A stretch of 64,000 bases of DNA from Streptomyces sp. AC512_CC834 (GTDB lineage Bacteria; Actinomycetota; Actinomycetes; Streptomycetales; Streptomycetaceae), in the NCBI RefSeq assembly GCF_019049325.1, contig NZ_JAGMUO010000120.1, forward strand, positions 218 through 64,217. The letters run 5' to 3'. The notes beneath the pieces are model-generated. The model did no database searches. It was not told the DNA's origin and was given only the letters and a program-made list of their open reading frames with translations. Numbering within the stretch: the first letter of the stretch is position 1; every line of letters begins with the position of its first letter. Shown piece by piece: positions 62,931 through 64,000 of this stretch. Both the position numbers and the translations under genes were made by a program.

Positions 62931-64000
62931 TCAGCCGCCCCACGCCTCCGGGCAGGCGGTGCGCAGGCGCCGTACCCCTTCCGCGATCTCCCCGACGTTC
63001 GCCACCGCCGCGAAGCTCAGCCGGAAGTGGGCGGCCGGGGGTTCGGCGCTGAAGTAGGGGCGGCCCGGGGTGATGGCGACGCCCGCGCGCAGGGCAGCCG
63101 CCGTCAGGGCGACCTCGTCGGCGCCCTCCGGCAGGCGCGGCCACAGGTGGTAGCCGCCGGAGGGGATGTGGGGCAGGGAGATCTCGGGCAGTTGCAGCCG
63201 CAGCGCGGACGTCATGGCGTCCCGGCGTGCCTTCAACTCGGCCGAGACCGCGCGCAGATGGCGCGGCCAGGCGGGAGAGCCGACGAGTTCGAGCGCCGCC
63301 TCCTGGAGGGGCCGGGGCACGAAGAAGGTGTCGACGACCTGGATGGCCCGCAGGCGCTCGAGGACCGGCCCGCGCGCGGCCAGGGCGCTCACCCGGAAGC
63401 TGGGCGAGGTGGCCTTGGTCAGCGAGCAGACGTGGACGACGACGCCGTCCGGGTCGTCGGCGGCGAGCGGGGCCGGGAGTGGGCCCGCGTCCTCGTGCAC
63501 GAGCCGCCGCACGAAGTCGTCCTCCACGACGAAGGCGCCGGCCGCCCGGGCGATGCGCAGCACCTCGCCGCGCCGCTCGGGGGCGAGCACGGCGCCGGTC
63601 GGGTTCTGGAACAGGGGCTGGCAGACGAAGACGCGGGCGCCGGTCGCCCGGAAGGCGTCGGCGAGCAGGGCGGGCCGCACGCCGTCGGCGTCCACGGGGA
63701 CCGGCACCGGGCGCAGGCCGGCCGCCCGCGCGATGGCCAGCATGCCGGGGTAGGTCGGGGACTCGACGAGGACCGGGGTGCCGGGCGGGGCGAGGGCGCG
63801 CAGGGCGGTGGTCAGCGCGGACTGGCCGCCCGCCGTGATCAGTACCTCGGCCGCCGTGATGGCTCCGCCGATGCCGCGCGCGAACCACTCCCGCAGCTCC
63901 GGCAGCCCTTCCATCGGCGGCCGCCCCCACGCACCGGGGCGCCGCCCGGCGCGGGCCAGGGCCGCCGCCATCGCCCGCTCCGGCTGCAACGAGGTGTGCA
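62931..64000 (-). CDS. MocR/PdxR-type aminotransferase domain, partial at right edge
   Basis: The last 356 codons of a PLP-dependent fold-type I protein; the reading frame stays open to the edge, so the 5' part, probably a GntR-type helix-turn-helix, lies outside the window. The PLP lysine is in CSLTKATSPSFR and TAGGQSALTTALRAL, ESPTYPGML and FQNPTG-like QPLFQNPTGAV are family signatures. The segment matches the aminotransferase half of MocR regulators, which sense PLP or amino compounds. A free aminotransferase of this class is the alternative. Confidence 0.85.
   Translation of the reverse strand, partial: HTSLQPERAMAAALARAGRRPGAWGRPPMEGLPELREWFARGIGGAITAAEVLITAGGQSALTTALRALAPPGTPVLVESPTYPGMLAIARAAGLRPVPVPVDADGVRPALLADAFRATGARVFVCQPLFQNPTGAVLAPERRGEVLRIARAAGAFVVEDDFVRRLVHEDAGPLPAPLAADDPDGVVVHVCSLTKATSPSFRVSALAARGPVLERLRAIQVVDTFFVPRPLQEAALELVGSPAWPRHLRAVSAELKARRDAMTSALRLQLPEISLPHIPSGGYHLWPRLPEGADEVALTAAALRAGVAITPGRPYFSAEPPAAHFRLSFAAVANVGEIAEGVRRLRTACPEAWGG

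Overview
The window is chromosomal DNA of a Streptomyces-type actinomycete. Evidence: very high GC with GC-rich third codon positions, many GTG/TTG starts, the sporulation gene ssgB, Tat-type signal peptides and long ORF shadows in wrong frames. Gene order (thrS, ssgB, cobA/cobT/cobL, metNIQ, argH, argR-argD-argB-argJ-argC) resembles the conserved core arm of Streptomyces chromosomes. About 60 genes are supported, together with seven tRNAs; no phage, plasmid or complete insertion sequence was found.

Layout. 0-7.4 kb: membrane protein, HIT-family nucleotide hydrolase/phosphorylase, a two-repeat type I-E CRISPR remnant directly after thrS, a coupled DUF4365 gene pair and a DnaQ-like exonuclease. 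7.4-15.3 kb: two identical tRNA-Val(CAC) genes flank a 7.8-kb block holding a SRPBCC protein, a large Tat-exported exo-rhamnogalacturonan-lyase-like protein, a DUF624 protein and a complete sugar ABC importer with a LacI-type operator. 15.3-22.1 kb: ssgB, a CGNR regulator, small membrane proteins, a possible MITE, a DsbA-like protein, a double GNAT and a pabB/pabC pair. 22.2-25.2 kb: a Gly-Cys-Val-Val-Val tRNA cluster, a zinc-ribbon protein, an APH-fold kinase and a 700-bp GC-rich repeat array containing inverted copies of part of that kinase gene. 25.8-35.2 kb: a Ser/Thr kinase, a SpoU methyltransferase and three corrinoid genes (cobA/cysG-like, a BluB-CobT fusion with a 770-residue low-complexity head, cobL). 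36-39 kb: the methionine importer metNIQ. 39.3-47.4 kb: a decayed HAD phosphatase, two small membrane proteins, GNAT, ECF-sigma-like gene, Tat-exported GDPD, PlsC acyltransferase, a TetR-MFS pair with a clear operator, and an aldo/keto reductase. 47.5-58.8 kb: argH and the overlapping argCJBDR operon, each with promoter-embedded ARG boxes, separated by a PPOX-fold protein, an L,D-transpeptidase-like protein and an electron-transfer module (ferric-reductase-like protein, double FMN-binding protein, ApbE). 58.8-64 kb: a CGNR regulator divergent from an epoxide hydrolase with two matching operators, a TmrB-like ATPase, DUF6314, a histidine-phosphatase-fold protein lacking both catalytic histidines, GNAT and a MocR-like aminotransferase cut by the right edge.

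The strongest 'look again' signals are the orphan mini-CRISPR at the thrS stop codon, the catabolic block between identical tRNA genes, the repeat array seeded with neighbouring gene sequence, the paired CGNR operator sites, and the double FMN-binding/ApbE module. All functional calls rest on reading the sequence and on knowledge of families; no database search was run.
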